Source of the DNA: Flavobacterium kayseriense
GTDB taxonomy: Bacteria; Bacteroidota; Bacteroidia; Flavobacteriales; Flavobacteriaceae
Direction of reading: 5' to 3'
Assembly: GCF_014305095.1 (NCBI RefSeq)
Contig: NZ_JACRUI010000001.1
Span: forward strand, 255,197-319,196
DNA length: 64,000 nt
A program made the translations under genes and the position numbers. Position 1 is the first letter of the stretch. Each line of letters opens with the position of its first letter. This document shows positions 1 to 9,524 of the stretch, in pieces. The notes beneath the pieces are model-generated. The model was not told the origin of the DNA. It worked only from the letters and a program-made list of their open reading frames with translations, and searched no databases.

Positions 1-3000
1 ATCGGTCTTGTCTAAAGTCATTGTCGCAATTCCGCAAGCATCTGTTGAACCATTGTTTACATCTGATGCAACTATCGAAACAGTCCCTGCAGCATTAAGC
101 TGAACTGTGATGTTTTTAGTAAGTACTACTGGCGCAATTTTGTCTTGAACTGTCACGGTAAACGAACTAACAGTCTGATTACCACTTGCATCTTTTGCTG
201 CAAAAGTATTGGTAGTAGTACCCACTGGAAATATCATTCCACTTTTCAAACCTGTCGTCTGATTCAAAGGTACAGCTGATCCTAAACCATAATTAACAGC
301 ATTTACATATAATTTTTGTATATTTACATCTGACAATACTGTCGAGTTATTATAATTCCCAGCATGTTGAAAACCAACAGCTTTTCCTCCATTTTCAAAC
401 GTTCTAATAGCAACCGCATCTCCTTCTAAAGAGGTCATTAAAACGATTGGTTGGTTACTTTGGTAAACTCTGGCTAAACCAACATTTCCTCCAGCTCTTG
501 GCAGAACAAATGACGATGGAACTGAAGCTAAAATAGGATGCGTCAACTGCTGACTAACTTGTGTATACGTTACATTTGAATCAAAACCAGAGGTCCTGTT
601 AAGTACCACTATATCAGACATTTCTCGCATAGTTCCTTGTTCTACTTCATATGCTGACCATTCGTCAGTTATATACATTTTCCCTTTGTTTAATACAAAA
701 TCAATCAATGCATTTTGTCCATCCAACGTCATCCCTTCGGAGAATGTTGTACCATTCAAATGAATAACAGCTTCAAAACCATCCAATGATGGGTTACTTC
801 CGTTATAACCTGTTTCTGAAGTAGCGCTTAATGTGACTAAAAACCCTGCCGTAGTCAATGAATTCATCAAACTTGTCGTATTCGAATTCAAAACATCCCA
901 TATCAATAATACATTCTTTCCAGCACCACAATTATCCGATGCAGTTGGCAGAACAAAGTCTACTATTGCTCCACATGATTCAGCACTACCATCAACTGTT
1001 ATATTTCCAGGAATCGAAATAATAGGCGCAATTTTATCTTCAACAGTAACAGTTGCATCTTTAGTTGTGACATTTCCATTAACATCAGTAACTTTTAACG
1101 TCACGGTATTTGCTCCTAAGTTAGCACATGTAAATAAAGTCTTATCTAATTCTACTAGAGCGATTCCACAATTATCCGTCGAGCCATTGTTTATTTCAGA
1201 GGCAAGTATCGAAATAGTTCCTACAGCATTAAGTTGAACGGTAATGTTTTTAGTAACTACAACTGGAGCCACTTTATCTTCAACTGTAAATGTAAAAGTT
1301 GAAATTTCCCTTCCTCCTTGACCATCATCAACCGTAACTACAACAGTAGAAGTTCCAGATTGACCCAAAGCTGGCGTAAGCGAAATAGTTCTAAGAGCAT
1401 CAGATCCTCCAAAAAGTATATTCCCATTAGGTAATAAATCTGTATTTGAGGATATAGCTGTTACAGTTAAAATAGCCGCCGAAGTTTCCGCATCAGAAAC
1501 TGTAAATGCGAGGTCAGTAACAGTAGTATTAGGACAAGTAGATTGATTAGAAATTACTGATATTATTGGAGAAGTATTTGCAGTAACAGTAATCGAAACA
1601 ACCTGAAATGGAATACCACCAATGTTGTCATGATGATTAATATCGTGAGCCTCTATTTTAAAAGTAGAAGTACCAACATCTGCAAGCGTTGGAGTACCTG
1701 TCAGGTTTCCTGAACCATTACCGTTATCCTTTAAGGTAAGCCATGAAGGTGCGCCAATAGCATATAGGCTCAAAATGTCGCCATATACAATATCAGCATC
1801 ATTCGCCATGACTTCATAACTATAAGCCTCAGCTACTTTAGCTGTAGCAGTAGGTGGAGTAGAAGTAAAAAATGGGTTTGTATTTATTAAAATATTAACT
1901 TCATGACGTGTTCGATCCCCATAACTATCCTCAGCCCAAAAATAAACATGTTTGTGCCCCCAATCAGAATCTTGAGTAGCCCAAGAAAAAACACCATTGG
2001 TTGGATTAGCAGCTAACGAAGGTAATGCGCTAAAAGAGGCATTAGAATACAACGGAATTTCTTGCCCCATCATATCTTTTCCTTTGACATTAACAATCCG
2101 AACAACATCAACAGGATCTGGATCAGACACTTGCACAGGAAAAGTAATTATTTGTCCTGGAGTAAAAACATTATGAATGCCAGCAGCCGGAGTTGGTGGC
2201 ACGTCAAAACTTGGCTTAAGACTAACTTGGATAGTAACAGAAGAAAACACTTGAACACCTACATTGTCCTGTGCCACAAAATTCAAAACATAGGCTCCAA
2301 AGTCATTTGAAGTCGGTGTCCAGTTAAAAGTAGAGGTGGCCGGATTACCTGAAGCGTTAGGAAAGCTAGCTCCACCGGGAATTCCAGTCGCATATAAGTT
2401 AGATATACTCCCCCCTACATCTAGGTCTTGAGCGCTTACTTGAAAATTTACATTTTGTCCAGGCGAAACTACAATCACACTCGCATTTACAGGTGTTGGT
2501 CCATAAAGAAATTCTGGAGGGGTTGAAGGCTGAGTAATAGCGATTAGAAAATCGACAAAAACAGATGTTTTACCATCAGATACAATGATACCTGCCATAT
2601 ACAACTGGCCAACCATATAATTAGTAAGAGAGGTATTTACTGTAGCTAAACCAGTTGTAGCATTAATAGAAAAACCTGCTGGTTGATTTCCATTTAATTC
2701 AGTTACTGTTGCAAGACGATATGATAATACATCACCGTCTAAGTCGTTAGCAGGAACCTGAAATGTTGCTGCGGATGAACCTACCGGAAGGTTAACAGTT
2801 GCCGGTAAAGAGCAAACTGGACTATTTTTATTACCTCCTCTAAGATCAACAATTGTAGACAAAACCATACTTCCAGAACTACCGCCCCCACTCAAACCAT
2901 TAATCCTACAACAGCTGCTCCATGATACGGTGTACGGTCCTAAACCTGGATAGGTCACAACAAATTTTTGTACTCTTGTCGCAACTCCGTTCACGTCGCT

Positions 3001-3228
3001 AACTATCTGGTTAGATGTTTCTTGAACACCTGTTACCGCTGCACCGTAGTTTAAAAAAACGTTGTCAGCAGCACCACTTCTCCAAGAAGTAGTTACAGTA
3101 AACTCAACAACTTGAAGAGAAACTTCCCTCCATGTTATAGCACCAGATCTGTAATGGCTTGCAAATACAGTGGAAGATAAAGTTAGCAAGAAAATCAATG
3201 TCAAATAAATGTGTAATTTTTTTTTCAC
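1..3228 (-). CDS. Giant secreted adhesin-like protein with cadherin/PKD-like and HYR repeats (partial, C-terminus outside window)
   Basis: The minus strand is open from 3228 to the window edge, giving 1076 codons with no stop. The start is GTG at 3228-3226: an in-frame TAA lies only 9 nt upstream and no ATG is available, and the GTG begins MKKKLHIYLTLIFLLTL, a good Sec signal ending near VFAS. After a Cys-containing N-terminal domain (about residues 20-200) come putative Ig/cadherin-like beta repeats (200-640). HYR-type modules with NGSTDNCG and DKIAP signatures follow. One HYR module is interrupted at about residues 768-982 by a putative Rossmann-like domain that starts NVLLIWDVLN. This looks like a surface or T9SS-exported adhesin; the C-terminal sorting domain would lie outside the window. 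The modular repeats are seen directly; the adhesin role is inferred. Confidence 0.85.
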   Translation of the reverse strand, partial: MKKKLHIYLTLIFLLTLSSTVFASHYRSGAITWREVSLQVVEFTVTTSWRSGAADNVFLNYGAAVTGVQETSNQIVSDVNGVATRVQKFVVTYPGLGPYTVSWSSCCRINGLSGGGSSGSMVLSTIVDLRGGNKNSPVCSLPATVNLPVGSSAATFQVPANDLDGDVLSYRLATVTELNGNQPAGFSINATTGLATVNTSLTNYMVGQLYMAGIIVSDGKTSVFVDFLIAITQPSTPPEFLYGPTPVNASVIVVSPGQNVNFQVSAQDLDVGGSISNLYATGIPGGASFPNASGNPATSTFNWTPTSNDFGAYVLNFVAQDNVGVQVFSSVTIQVSLKPSFDVPPTPAAGIHNVFTPGQIITFPVQVSDPDPVDVVRIVNVKGKDMMGQEIPLYSNASFSALPSLAANPTNGVFSWATQDSDWGHKHVYFWAEDSYGDRTRHEVNILINTNPFFTSTPPTATAKVAEAYSYEVMANDADIVYGDILSLYAIGAPSWLTLKDNGNGSGNLTGTPTLADVGTSTFKIEAHDINHHDNIGGIPFQVVSITVTANTSPIISVISNQSTCPNTTVTDLAFTVSDAETSAAILTVTAISSNTDLLPNGNILFGGSDALRTISLTPALGQSGTSTVVVTVDDGQGGREISTFTFTVEDKVAPVVVTKNITVQLNAVGTISILASEINNGSTDNCGIALVELDKTLFTCANLGANTVTLKVTDVNGNVTTKDATVTVEDKIAPIISIPGNITVDGSAESCGAIVDFVLPTASDNCGAGKNVLLIWDVLNSNTTSLMNSLTTAGFLVTLSATSETGYNGSNPSLDGFEAVIHLNGTTFSEGMTLDGQNALIDFVLNKGKMYITDEWSAYEVEQGTMREMSDIVVLNRTSGFDSNVTYTQVSQQLTHPILASVPSSFVLPRAGGNVGLARVYQSNQPIVLMTSLEGDAVAIRTFENGGKAVGFQHAGNYNNSTVLSDVNIQKLYVNAVNYGLGSAVPLNQTTGLKSGMIFPVGTTTNTFAAKDASGNQTVSSFTVTVQDKIAPVVLTKNITVQLNAAGTVSIVASDVNNGSTDACGIATMTLDKTD
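8..122 (-). repeat. HYR-linked module, copy 2 of a diverged direct repeat
   Basis: This 115-bp stretch encodes KNITVQLNAAGTVSIVASD and the following NNGSTDACG segment. It matches 1142-1256 at roughly three quarters of bases with no gaps. It is an internal repeat of the adhesin gene and a possible site for recombination-driven change in repeat number. Confidence 0.8.
1142..1256 (-). repeat. HYR-linked module, copy 1 of a diverged direct repeat
   Basis: This is the partner of 8-122, encoding KNITVQLNAVGTISILASE and NNGSTDNCG. The two copies flank the HYR domain that contains the inserted Rossmann-like domain. Confidence 0.8.
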
Positions 3229-3483
3229 AGTTTTTTTTTAATTAGTTAGTTTCCGTTATCCCTACATTTTATTTCATTAACAATCAAAAAGGAATAACAT
3301 TATTTTGATTGCTAGATTTGTTTATTAATTTTTAACTCACCTTTTGACCGTTCTATTCAGAATAAAAAAACCGATATACTCATATTCCACTAATTTCTCA
3401 ATAGACAGGAGTCGTATTAATTCTATAAATAATAGATGATATATAAAACGAAATTTCAGCATTGCGCTTTTATACTCACGGGG

Positions 3484-3509
3484 GCGTCTTTTATAAATTT
3501 AAAAGATGC
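3484..3509. other. Hairpin in gene desert
   Basis: Left arm GCGTCTTTT and right arm AAAAGATGC pair with one G-T wobble, separated by an AT loop. No gene ends directly beside it, so calling it a terminator is uncertain. Confidence 0.4.
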
Positions 3510-4767
3510 AAAGAGTCCCCTTTTTACACAAATATTATATTTATAGAAATTAAGTAGCAATTATTTTATCAAATCTTTATTTATTTATACAAATTCGTTA
3601 CAAATATTATAAAACAGATGACAACCTAATAATAATACCGTTAAAATACCTGTAAATTCGACCATATACATGTATTGTTAACTTGTTGTTAAAATTATAA
3701 GTTTTAGTACTGTTAAAACACCAATATTGCCGCCCGTAAAGAATCTATTTCAGGTAAAAGAAGACAGACGAGCTATGATATTTTGGTATTTGTACATTAT
3801 TAAGATTATAACCTTGTTCCTTATGTTAAAGAGAAGGCAAAGGCCACCACTTTACACTTACATAAATCCATCCTTCCACTATTAAAATCCCCTTCAAGCA
3901 TGATTGCGTATCTAAAAACCACCTTCTTTTACCTAATTTTCCATTTATAAATTAAGATTATATTTAATCAATTGTACTCAGTCATTGCAAAAAAGCACAG
4001 CTAAATGTCATACTTTTTTATAAATCAAAATCACACTACTATCCAGCGTGTAGGCACAAAAAAGCAGGAAACAACTAATAATTCTCATTAAGATAATTAA
4101 CATAATAATCGTTTTATAGACTATTTAGAAAAGAAAGGCACAACATCTTTAACATAATAAATACCAAACGCTTTTTAAATACTGAGTACTAATCCAACTC
4201 TTCAGAAACACATCTCAACAATACGGATGTTGTTTTCAAAAATTTTACCCCGTGAATAGTCTAAATTTTTGCACAAATGTATAAACTAGCTCTCCATTTA
4301 AAACACGTATAAATACTTGATTTTGATGAAGAAACTACAAAACTGCTCAAGCGAAGTTTGCGTTTATTTTTAATTAATATTAGACGGCTAGTATTAGCCT
4401 ATGACTGCTATAAATTAGTCATGACTACCATTAACATCTTCCTCTGCTACCAATTCTTGATAAACATTGTAAATAATGACTCATGAGTTTTATATACTTG
4501 ATTTTGAGGTAAAAAAACCGAACTATTTTGCACTACTTTAATCTATTAGTCATGACTAGCATTTTAAAAAAATCATCAATCCATTTAATCTTTACAAGCT
4601 AATAATACATGCAATAAAATTGCTTTTTAAAATCATAGAAAATAAATCTAACAACAAACTAACAGATTGAATAGCGATTTAAAGTATTACCCTTATTAAA
4701 AACTAAGTAATTTGAGGAAATAACAGGAAGTTACGAACTTCATTTTATGCTTATTTTACTTCATCAG

Positions 4768-4983
4768 ATGGATCATTTTAGACACAAAGATCTTCGTCAA
4801 ACAAAAGAGTATCAGTTATGGTAATTTAAGTTTGGGAATGACACCAATAAGAAGGCCGAAGACTTAATATCTTTTTATGTCAATTTTTCACAAAAAGCCA
4901 AGCGTGGTAAGTCAGTGTCACAAATAGGCCTTAGTGAAATTTAAAAATCATTTCGTCAATCACGAGGCCTTCAAGAAAACGCA
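4768..4983 (+). pseudogene. Possible decayed coding remnant, family not recognised
   Basis: One plus-strand frame reads like protein from ATG at 4768 (MDHFRHKDLRQTKEYQLW) across two in-frame TAA codons (4822-4824 and 4942-4944) to about 4983. The middle section reads KKAEDLISFYVNFSQKAK. The composition is protein-like, but I recognise no family. It may be chance; confidence is low. Confidence 0.3.
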
Positions 4984-4984
4984 T

Positions 4985-6844
4985 CTACTTTTTTAATTGA
5001 TAAAACCTTTCGATCATTGTATCACCTTTGGCTGATTGTCCAACTTTTTGCAAAGCAGTGCCATATCTAAAATAATAAACTGGATCTAACTGATCTGTTA
5101 AATAAAAAAGCTTTTCATACCAGAGAACTGCTGTTTCCATGTCTTCTTTAAAAAAATACGAATCGGCTATTTTTTGATACAAATCGGCAGATTTATATCC
5201 TTTATTAGCTACTCTTTCATAGACTTCAATAACATTGATTACCACCGAAGCTTGTTTAGCAGGAGGTAGATCATTTTTACTAACTGATTTAGGAATCATG
5301 TTACTTAAAATAAATACGGTAATAGGGTTAAGATTAGTAGCATTTTGAGGGATAATAGAATCGGTAGTAACGGATTTAATTTTACTGACCTCAGTAACTA
5401 ATTCACGTGATTTAGTTACTACCTCATTTTTTGCATCAGATTCTTTTGAATCCTTAGTCTTCTTAGATTTATTTCTAGGAGAATCTAACGATGCAATCTT
5501 TGCTTTTATCTTTTGTTTATTTTTTAGAGTATTATTTCTACTACTAGCAGCAATATCAACTTTACTATCTTGTTTCAATTTCGTGTCTGTCGATTTACTA
5601 TTACGTAATTTATTTACCTTAAAACTCTTGGCAGACAACTCCATTTTTTCTCTTTCCAATCCCTTAAGACTATCTTCTAAACTATTGATTGTAATACTGT
5701 CCTTTACATATTGTGTATTTGTATTGTATTTTGTTTTATCATAACGAACTCTCGATAAATCAGAACTTTCCTTTGCAACCTTAATTTTACCTGCTTTGCT
5801 AGATTTAGCCTTTTCCCTATTTCTATTTTTAAGCTCTTTCTGTGATTTTAGCTTTGGTTCTTTTATACGCGCTTCTTTTTTAGCTGTTTTTTTATCTACA
5901 ACTTTAAGTAAAGTTTTTCTTTGCTTTTTTTCTTTTAAAAGACGTGACCTAATATTGTTCTTACTTTCGCTTATATTTCGGATTGCATTGGGTTTAGAGC
6001 TATTTTCTTTTTCACTTTGTAATTTTAAACTAGCTCCCTTTCTAGCCAAGAAGATGCTGTCACTTTTTTTTCTTCTATTTTCCTGAGCTTTATTATTAAT
6101 CAATTTCGCATTAACAATACGTTCATTAAATCCTTTAAGTTTCACATCTCTCTCAGTTCGTATATCTATGTTACTTTTTTTCAGATTATCCTCTCCAACG
6201 TTTGAATTAGATTTAGTAGTGAGTTCTTTTTTAGGAACTAATTTATAAAGAGAAACTTGTTCAGGTGCCCTATTAGCTTTTTGAGTTGCCAATCTATTAT
6301 TTTTTGACGTCAAAGCGCCTGCATTTTTATTAACAGCTATGTTTTTATTGGTATCTTTTATTTGAGGCTTAATATAAGGTCGCTTATTCATAGGAACCTT
6401 TTTATTTAAAATTTGTAGGAGAGCTGCTTTTTCTAAAGGATCAGCTTTAGCGTTATTCTGAATCTTAATTTTATTATTATCTGTTGTGATTTCATAGACT
6501 AAGTTTACCTCTCGACTTCTTGATCGCCCTTTTGCTGCAGTCATGGACTCAACATAATACTTTTTACTTGGCCTTCCATCTTTATAGATGGGAGTTATGA
6601 TTCTAATATTTCCTGGTCCTAAGTCCACTTTGCTAATGAGTCTCAAATCCGAAACATTGTAATGTGTGCTACTACCTCCAAACCTCATCACGATAATTTC
6701 ATCTACTTTGTAAGACAACACATTTTCAGTATCAATACCGCTATATATCGCACTTTTTTGGCCGTAACCAACATAAGTACAACATATATAGATAGTTGCC
6801 ATTATCGCTGCTATATATTTAGATTTCATAGTGTATAAATTCAC
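4985..6844 (-). CDS. Exported lysine/serine-rich protein with a TPR-like C-terminus
   Basis: This 619-aa product begins with a signal-like segment (MKSKYIAAIMATIYICC; Met6 at 6829 is an alternative start) cut near YVGYGQ. Residues about 30-130 form a putative small globular domain. About 140-500 is a basic low-complexity region full of K, R, S and N, probably disordered. The last 70 residues (YKSADLYQKIADSYFF onward, then YEKLFYLTDQLDPVYYFRYG) resemble the TPR-like N-terminal part of Bacteroidota OmpA/PD40 proteins linked to type IX secretion or gliding, but the propeller and OmpA domains are missing. Function unknown; a periplasmic or cell-wall-binding role is only inferred. Confidence 0.75.
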   Translation of the reverse strand: MNLYTMKSKYIAAIMATIYICCTYVGYGQKSAIYSGIDTENVLSYKVDEIIVMRFGGSSTHYNVSDLRLISKVDLGPGNIRIITPIYKDGRPSKKYYVESMTAAKGRSRSREVNLVYEITTDNNKIKIQNNAKADPLEKAALLQILNKKVPMNKRPYIKPQIKDTNKNIAVNKNAGALTSKNNRLATQKANRAPEQVSLYKLVPKKELTTKSNSNVGEDNLKKSNIDIRTERDVKLKGFNERIVNAKLINNKAQENRRKKSDSIFLARKGASLKLQSEKENSSKPNAIRNISESKNNIRSRLLKEKKQRKTLLKVVDKKTAKKEARIKEPKLKSQKELKNRNREKAKSSKAGKIKVAKESSDLSRVRYDKTKYNTNTQYVKDSITINSLEDSLKGLEREKMELSAKSFKVNKLRNSKSTDTKLKQDSKVDIAASSRNNTLKNKQKIKAKIASLDSPRNKSKKTKDSKESDAKNEVVTKSRELVTEVSKIKSVTTDSIIPQNATNLNPITVFILSNMIPKSVSKNDLPPAKQASVVINVIEVYERVANKGYKSADLYQKIADSYFFKEDMETAVLWYEKLFYLTDQLDPVYYFRYGTALQKVGQSAKGDTMIERFYQLKK

Positions 6845-6888
6845 TTCTTTTAAACTTATAAAACAATTAAATTTAACAAGTAAAACAA

Positions 6889-6896
6889 CAAAGATA
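6889..6896 (-). promoter_or_regulatory. Promoter -7 element TATCTTTG
   Basis: On the minus strand TATCTTTG matches the Bacteroidota -7 consensus TAnnTTTG. It lies 45 nt upstream of the ATG at 6844. No clear -33 TTG is seen. Confidence 0.5.
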
Positions 6897-7092
6897 TAGC
6901 TCTAGATAAAATAACCGCAGTAATGAGACAAATATTAAAAGTAGAGTTCCACTACTTAACCAATTGCTGTTTTCAATAATTCACCTATAAAAACTTTTAT
7001 TTACACTAATTTCCAGCAAAAATACTTGAAGCCATCGATACAATTAGAAACTAACTTTAGAACTTTACTTTATACACCACCCCCTTTTTTAT

Positions 7093-7129
7093 TAAAAAAA
7101 AGCCGTTCCTAAATTAAGAAACGGCTTTC
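7093..7129 (-). terminator. Rho-independent terminator after dabA
   Basis: Arms AAGCCGTT (7101-7108) and AACGGCTT (7121-7128) form a hairpin, followed on the minus strand by a run of T. It lies 20 nt past the dabA stop. Confidence 0.85.
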
Positions 7130-7148
7130 TATATAATTTGTTCGGTGG

Positions 7149-9518
7149 CTATAATACTACTTCGGCAACTGTGCTGCTAGAAATACTTAGTTTTTTAGTT
7201 TTTATCCAATTGCCTTTTTCACTGTACTGATATACTTCATTTCCCTCCAAAGGATCTATTACCATCAAATATATCCATTCGTTATTAAGTAAATCTTGAA
7301 GATGCTCGTTTCGTAACAGTATTTCGGATACTCTCGATACAGGCGCATGAATAACGACAGACAATCGCAAGGGTTGATGGTACATTTCGATATCAGATTG
7401 CATGAGTGACTGTAAAGGCAACCCCATCTTTAGATCGCCACCGTTGCCTTCCACAACGCCAAATTTGCCAGTAACATTATGAGTGATTTTAGAACCTCCA
7501 CCAAAAACGCTATTATCAACAGTCGAGAAATAATAATGATTATTAATCCATTGGGTAACAACCATAGGACCTTGCATTATACCTTCGAGAGCTTTACCTG
7601 TAGTATCCATCTCCCAATCATAGGAATGAAGAAAACATCGGCCTTCGAGATTGGTCTCTTTCGTTAATTGTCGTGAACCAATTATAAAAGCTGCATTTTT
7701 AGCTAATCCCCATTCTGGTCTAGTTTCTGACCAGTCATTTGCTTTTTTCTGCGCTAATGCCACACTTTTATTTCCAGTTCCTAATCGCTCTTGCGTAGCT
7801 GATTGTTGTGCTCGGGTTAAATCCAATTTTAGATTTTGAACCTGTAAATGATATTGCTGTGGAATTCCTGAATCGAATAATACAATTTCGTCTGTAGTTG
7901 TATTGTGCTCACAGCCAATAAATATGGTGCTGTTTGGAATTTCAATTCCGTGCTCTTCTCTTAATATTTGCTTTACATCGGTTTCATTAGCTAATGCAGC
8001 TAGCATACGGGCATTATGCCTGCCTGGACTTGCAGCACAAGCACCACAATCTAAGCTAGATCCAAAAGCATTATTTGCCGAATGGCTTCCGTGACCAACA
8101 AAAAGAACTAGTGGCGCAAATTGTTTCCACCCCATTAAATCAAAAGCTGATTTTACGATAGCAACTTTCTGATCCAAAGGAATACTAGAAGCTATCATTT
8201 CACTTTGGTCATAACTTTTAATTTCAGGCTGACAAAGTGATTCATAATTAGCTGAATATTTTTGATTCAATCTATAAATAGATCCAGGCAAAAGCGTTCT
8301 TGCTGTTAGTGATAATCCATAAAGCAATCCAGATCCTTCTACAAATCCAAAAGCAGAAGGCAACATATTTTTCATCCTTTTCAAAAAATAATCCTTAAAC
8401 TTCAAAACTTCCTTTCGTTGATTGAAAGCATTTAGTTTTTCGGATTGTTGTGACTGTGCAACCTCGCAAACGTGATAGGCAGAACTTACAATTGGAGGAC
8501 ATGATTTTCTAGTAAATCCATCTTTTAAGTTTTCGTAATCCATTGCAATTCCAAAAAAACCAGCATACCCAAAGGTTTCATAATTGCCTTTGCTCTCTAC
8601 ATGCCTGCGAATACTCTCTGATCGCGTATCAATGCAAAAAACCAATTGAGCATCAGCTATTTGTTGTTCTTTTACCGTTAAAGTTAGCATTTGTTGTTCT
8701 AAGACAGTAAGCAGCTTGGTTTGCCAAGTTTTTTCCCAAGCTTTTAGCCAAACCAACTGCAGCTTTGAAATCGAAGAATCCTTTGCTGCAAATGTAGTTT
8801 CGGGATATATATGGGCTCCTATTTTTCTCGCTATCCAAAGTCGTACTGCCATATAATCAATCAATGTAATTGGATATTGCAATTGCCAGTCTGAATTTGA
8901 TGCTACTCTGTAGTTAATATACCCCGTCCAACCCGGCAAAGCGGCTAAATGACTAATAAATATACTGGTGTGATGCACTGCATCAAAGTCTTGAAGAACA
9001 AAAGAAAGTGCCTCATGACTTGTTTTTGGAATTTCTGAAAGTGTTGTTTTTGGAATATCTGAGTCGTAAATCGCTAATTTGCGCCATGCTTTATAAAACC
9101 CTTCTTCTTTGCAAGGCATTTCCCATTCGGCTAACCCTTCGTCCATAAAAACAGCTAGCCATTTCGACATTATACTGTTTAATTCTTGGTTATCGCAGGA
9201 ATAATCTTCTTGCTGATAGGAAGCCATTTTGTGTTTGTACTCTTCGATAGAATCAAAAAAATCATGATCTACAAGTAACTTTTCTAATATATTTTTATCG
9301 ATATCTCCCTGATCTAAGGCTTGGTTAAAGACCGCTGCTTGAGGAAAAACCTCTGCATTCAGTTGGTTTTTAGCTTGTTTTACAGCTTTACCAAAAGCTA
9401 TTTTTTCATAACCTGCTAAAGGATTTGAAGTCACAAAGGAATACAATGGCCAAGTCTTTCCTATTACATGAGCCGCCTCTTCAATACTTTTTTGAAAATT
9501 AAAATTCATCATACTCAT
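7149..9518 (-). CDS. dabA: Inorganic carbon transporter subunit DabA (DUF2309/UPF0753)
   Basis: This 789-aa protein matches the DabA family, about 800 aa, a soluble beta-carbonic-anhydrase-like subunit that works with the membrane subunit DabB to trap CO2 as bicarbonate using the cation gradient. The predicted zinc ligands are in place: C295 and D297 in FCIDTRSE, H476 in VGHGSHS and C491 in LDCGACA, with the family's C-x-D and H-x14-C spacing. The start MSMMNFNFQKS lies 6 nt after the dabB stop, so both genes form one operon. In a heterotroph it probably supplies bicarbonate for anaplerotic carboxylation and supports growth in air-level CO2. The assignment is strong; the physiological role is inferred. 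Confidence 0.92.
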   Translation of the reverse strand: MSMMNFNFQKSIEEAAHVIGKTWPLYSFVTSNPLAGYEKIAFGKAVKQAKNQLNAEVFPQAAVFNQALDQGDIDKNILEKLLVDHDFFDSIEEYKHKMASYQQEDYSCDNQELNSIMSKWLAVFMDEGLAEWEMPCKEEGFYKAWRKLAIYDSDIPKTTLSEIPKTSHEALSFVLQDFDAVHHTSIFISHLAALPGWTGYINYRVASNSDWQLQYPITLIDYMAVRLWIARKIGAHIYPETTFAAKDSSISKLQLVWLKAWEKTWQTKLLTVLEQQMLTLTVKEQQIADAQLVFCIDTRSESIRRHVESKGNYETFGYAGFFGIAMDYENLKDGFTRKSCPPIVSSAYHVCEVAQSQQSEKLNAFNQRKEVLKFKDYFLKRMKNMLPSAFGFVEGSGLLYGLSLTARTLLPGSIYRLNQKYSANYESLCQPEIKSYDQSEMIASSIPLDQKVAIVKSAFDLMGWKQFAPLVLFVGHGSHSANNAFGSSLDCGACAASPGRHNARMLAALANETDVKQILREEHGIEIPNSTIFIGCEHNTTTDEIVLFDSGIPQQYHLQVQNLKLDLTRAQQSATQERLGTGNKSVALAQKKANDWSETRPEWGLAKNAAFIIGSRQLTKETNLEGRCFLHSYDWEMDTTGKALEGIMQGPMVVTQWINNHYYFSTVDNSVFGGGSKITHNVTGKFGVVEGNGGDLKMGLPLQSLMQSDIEMYHQPLRLSVVIHAPVSRVSEILLRNEHLQDLLNNEWIYLMVIDPLEGNEVYQYSEKGNWIKTKKLSISSSTVAEVVL

Positions 9519-9524
9519 TTTGAT

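Larger units (their letters stand above)
3229..4984. other. 1.75-kb gene-poor region
   Basis: No intact gene is visible on either strand; stops are dense and the sequence is very AT-rich. Items present are a hairpin at 3484-3509 (arms GCGTCTTTT and AAAAGATGC), two copies of the perfect palindrome TAGTCATGACTA at 4416-4427 and 4547-4558, the palindrome ACTCATGAGT at 4479-4488, a twice-used phrase TACTTGATTTTGA (about 4313 and 4495), and a decayed reading frame near 4768-4980. The region looks like a graveyard between two minus-strand genes. Confidence 0.6.

Noticed and set aside
833..1237. 134-codon plus-strand frame
   Set aside because: It lies wholly inside the minus-strand adhesin gene, whose HYR repeats are clearly coding.
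5796..6086. Hydrophobic Phe/Leu-rich plus-strand frame
   Set aside because: It is the complement of the Lys-rich segment of the exported protein; AAA/AAG codons read as TTT/CTT.
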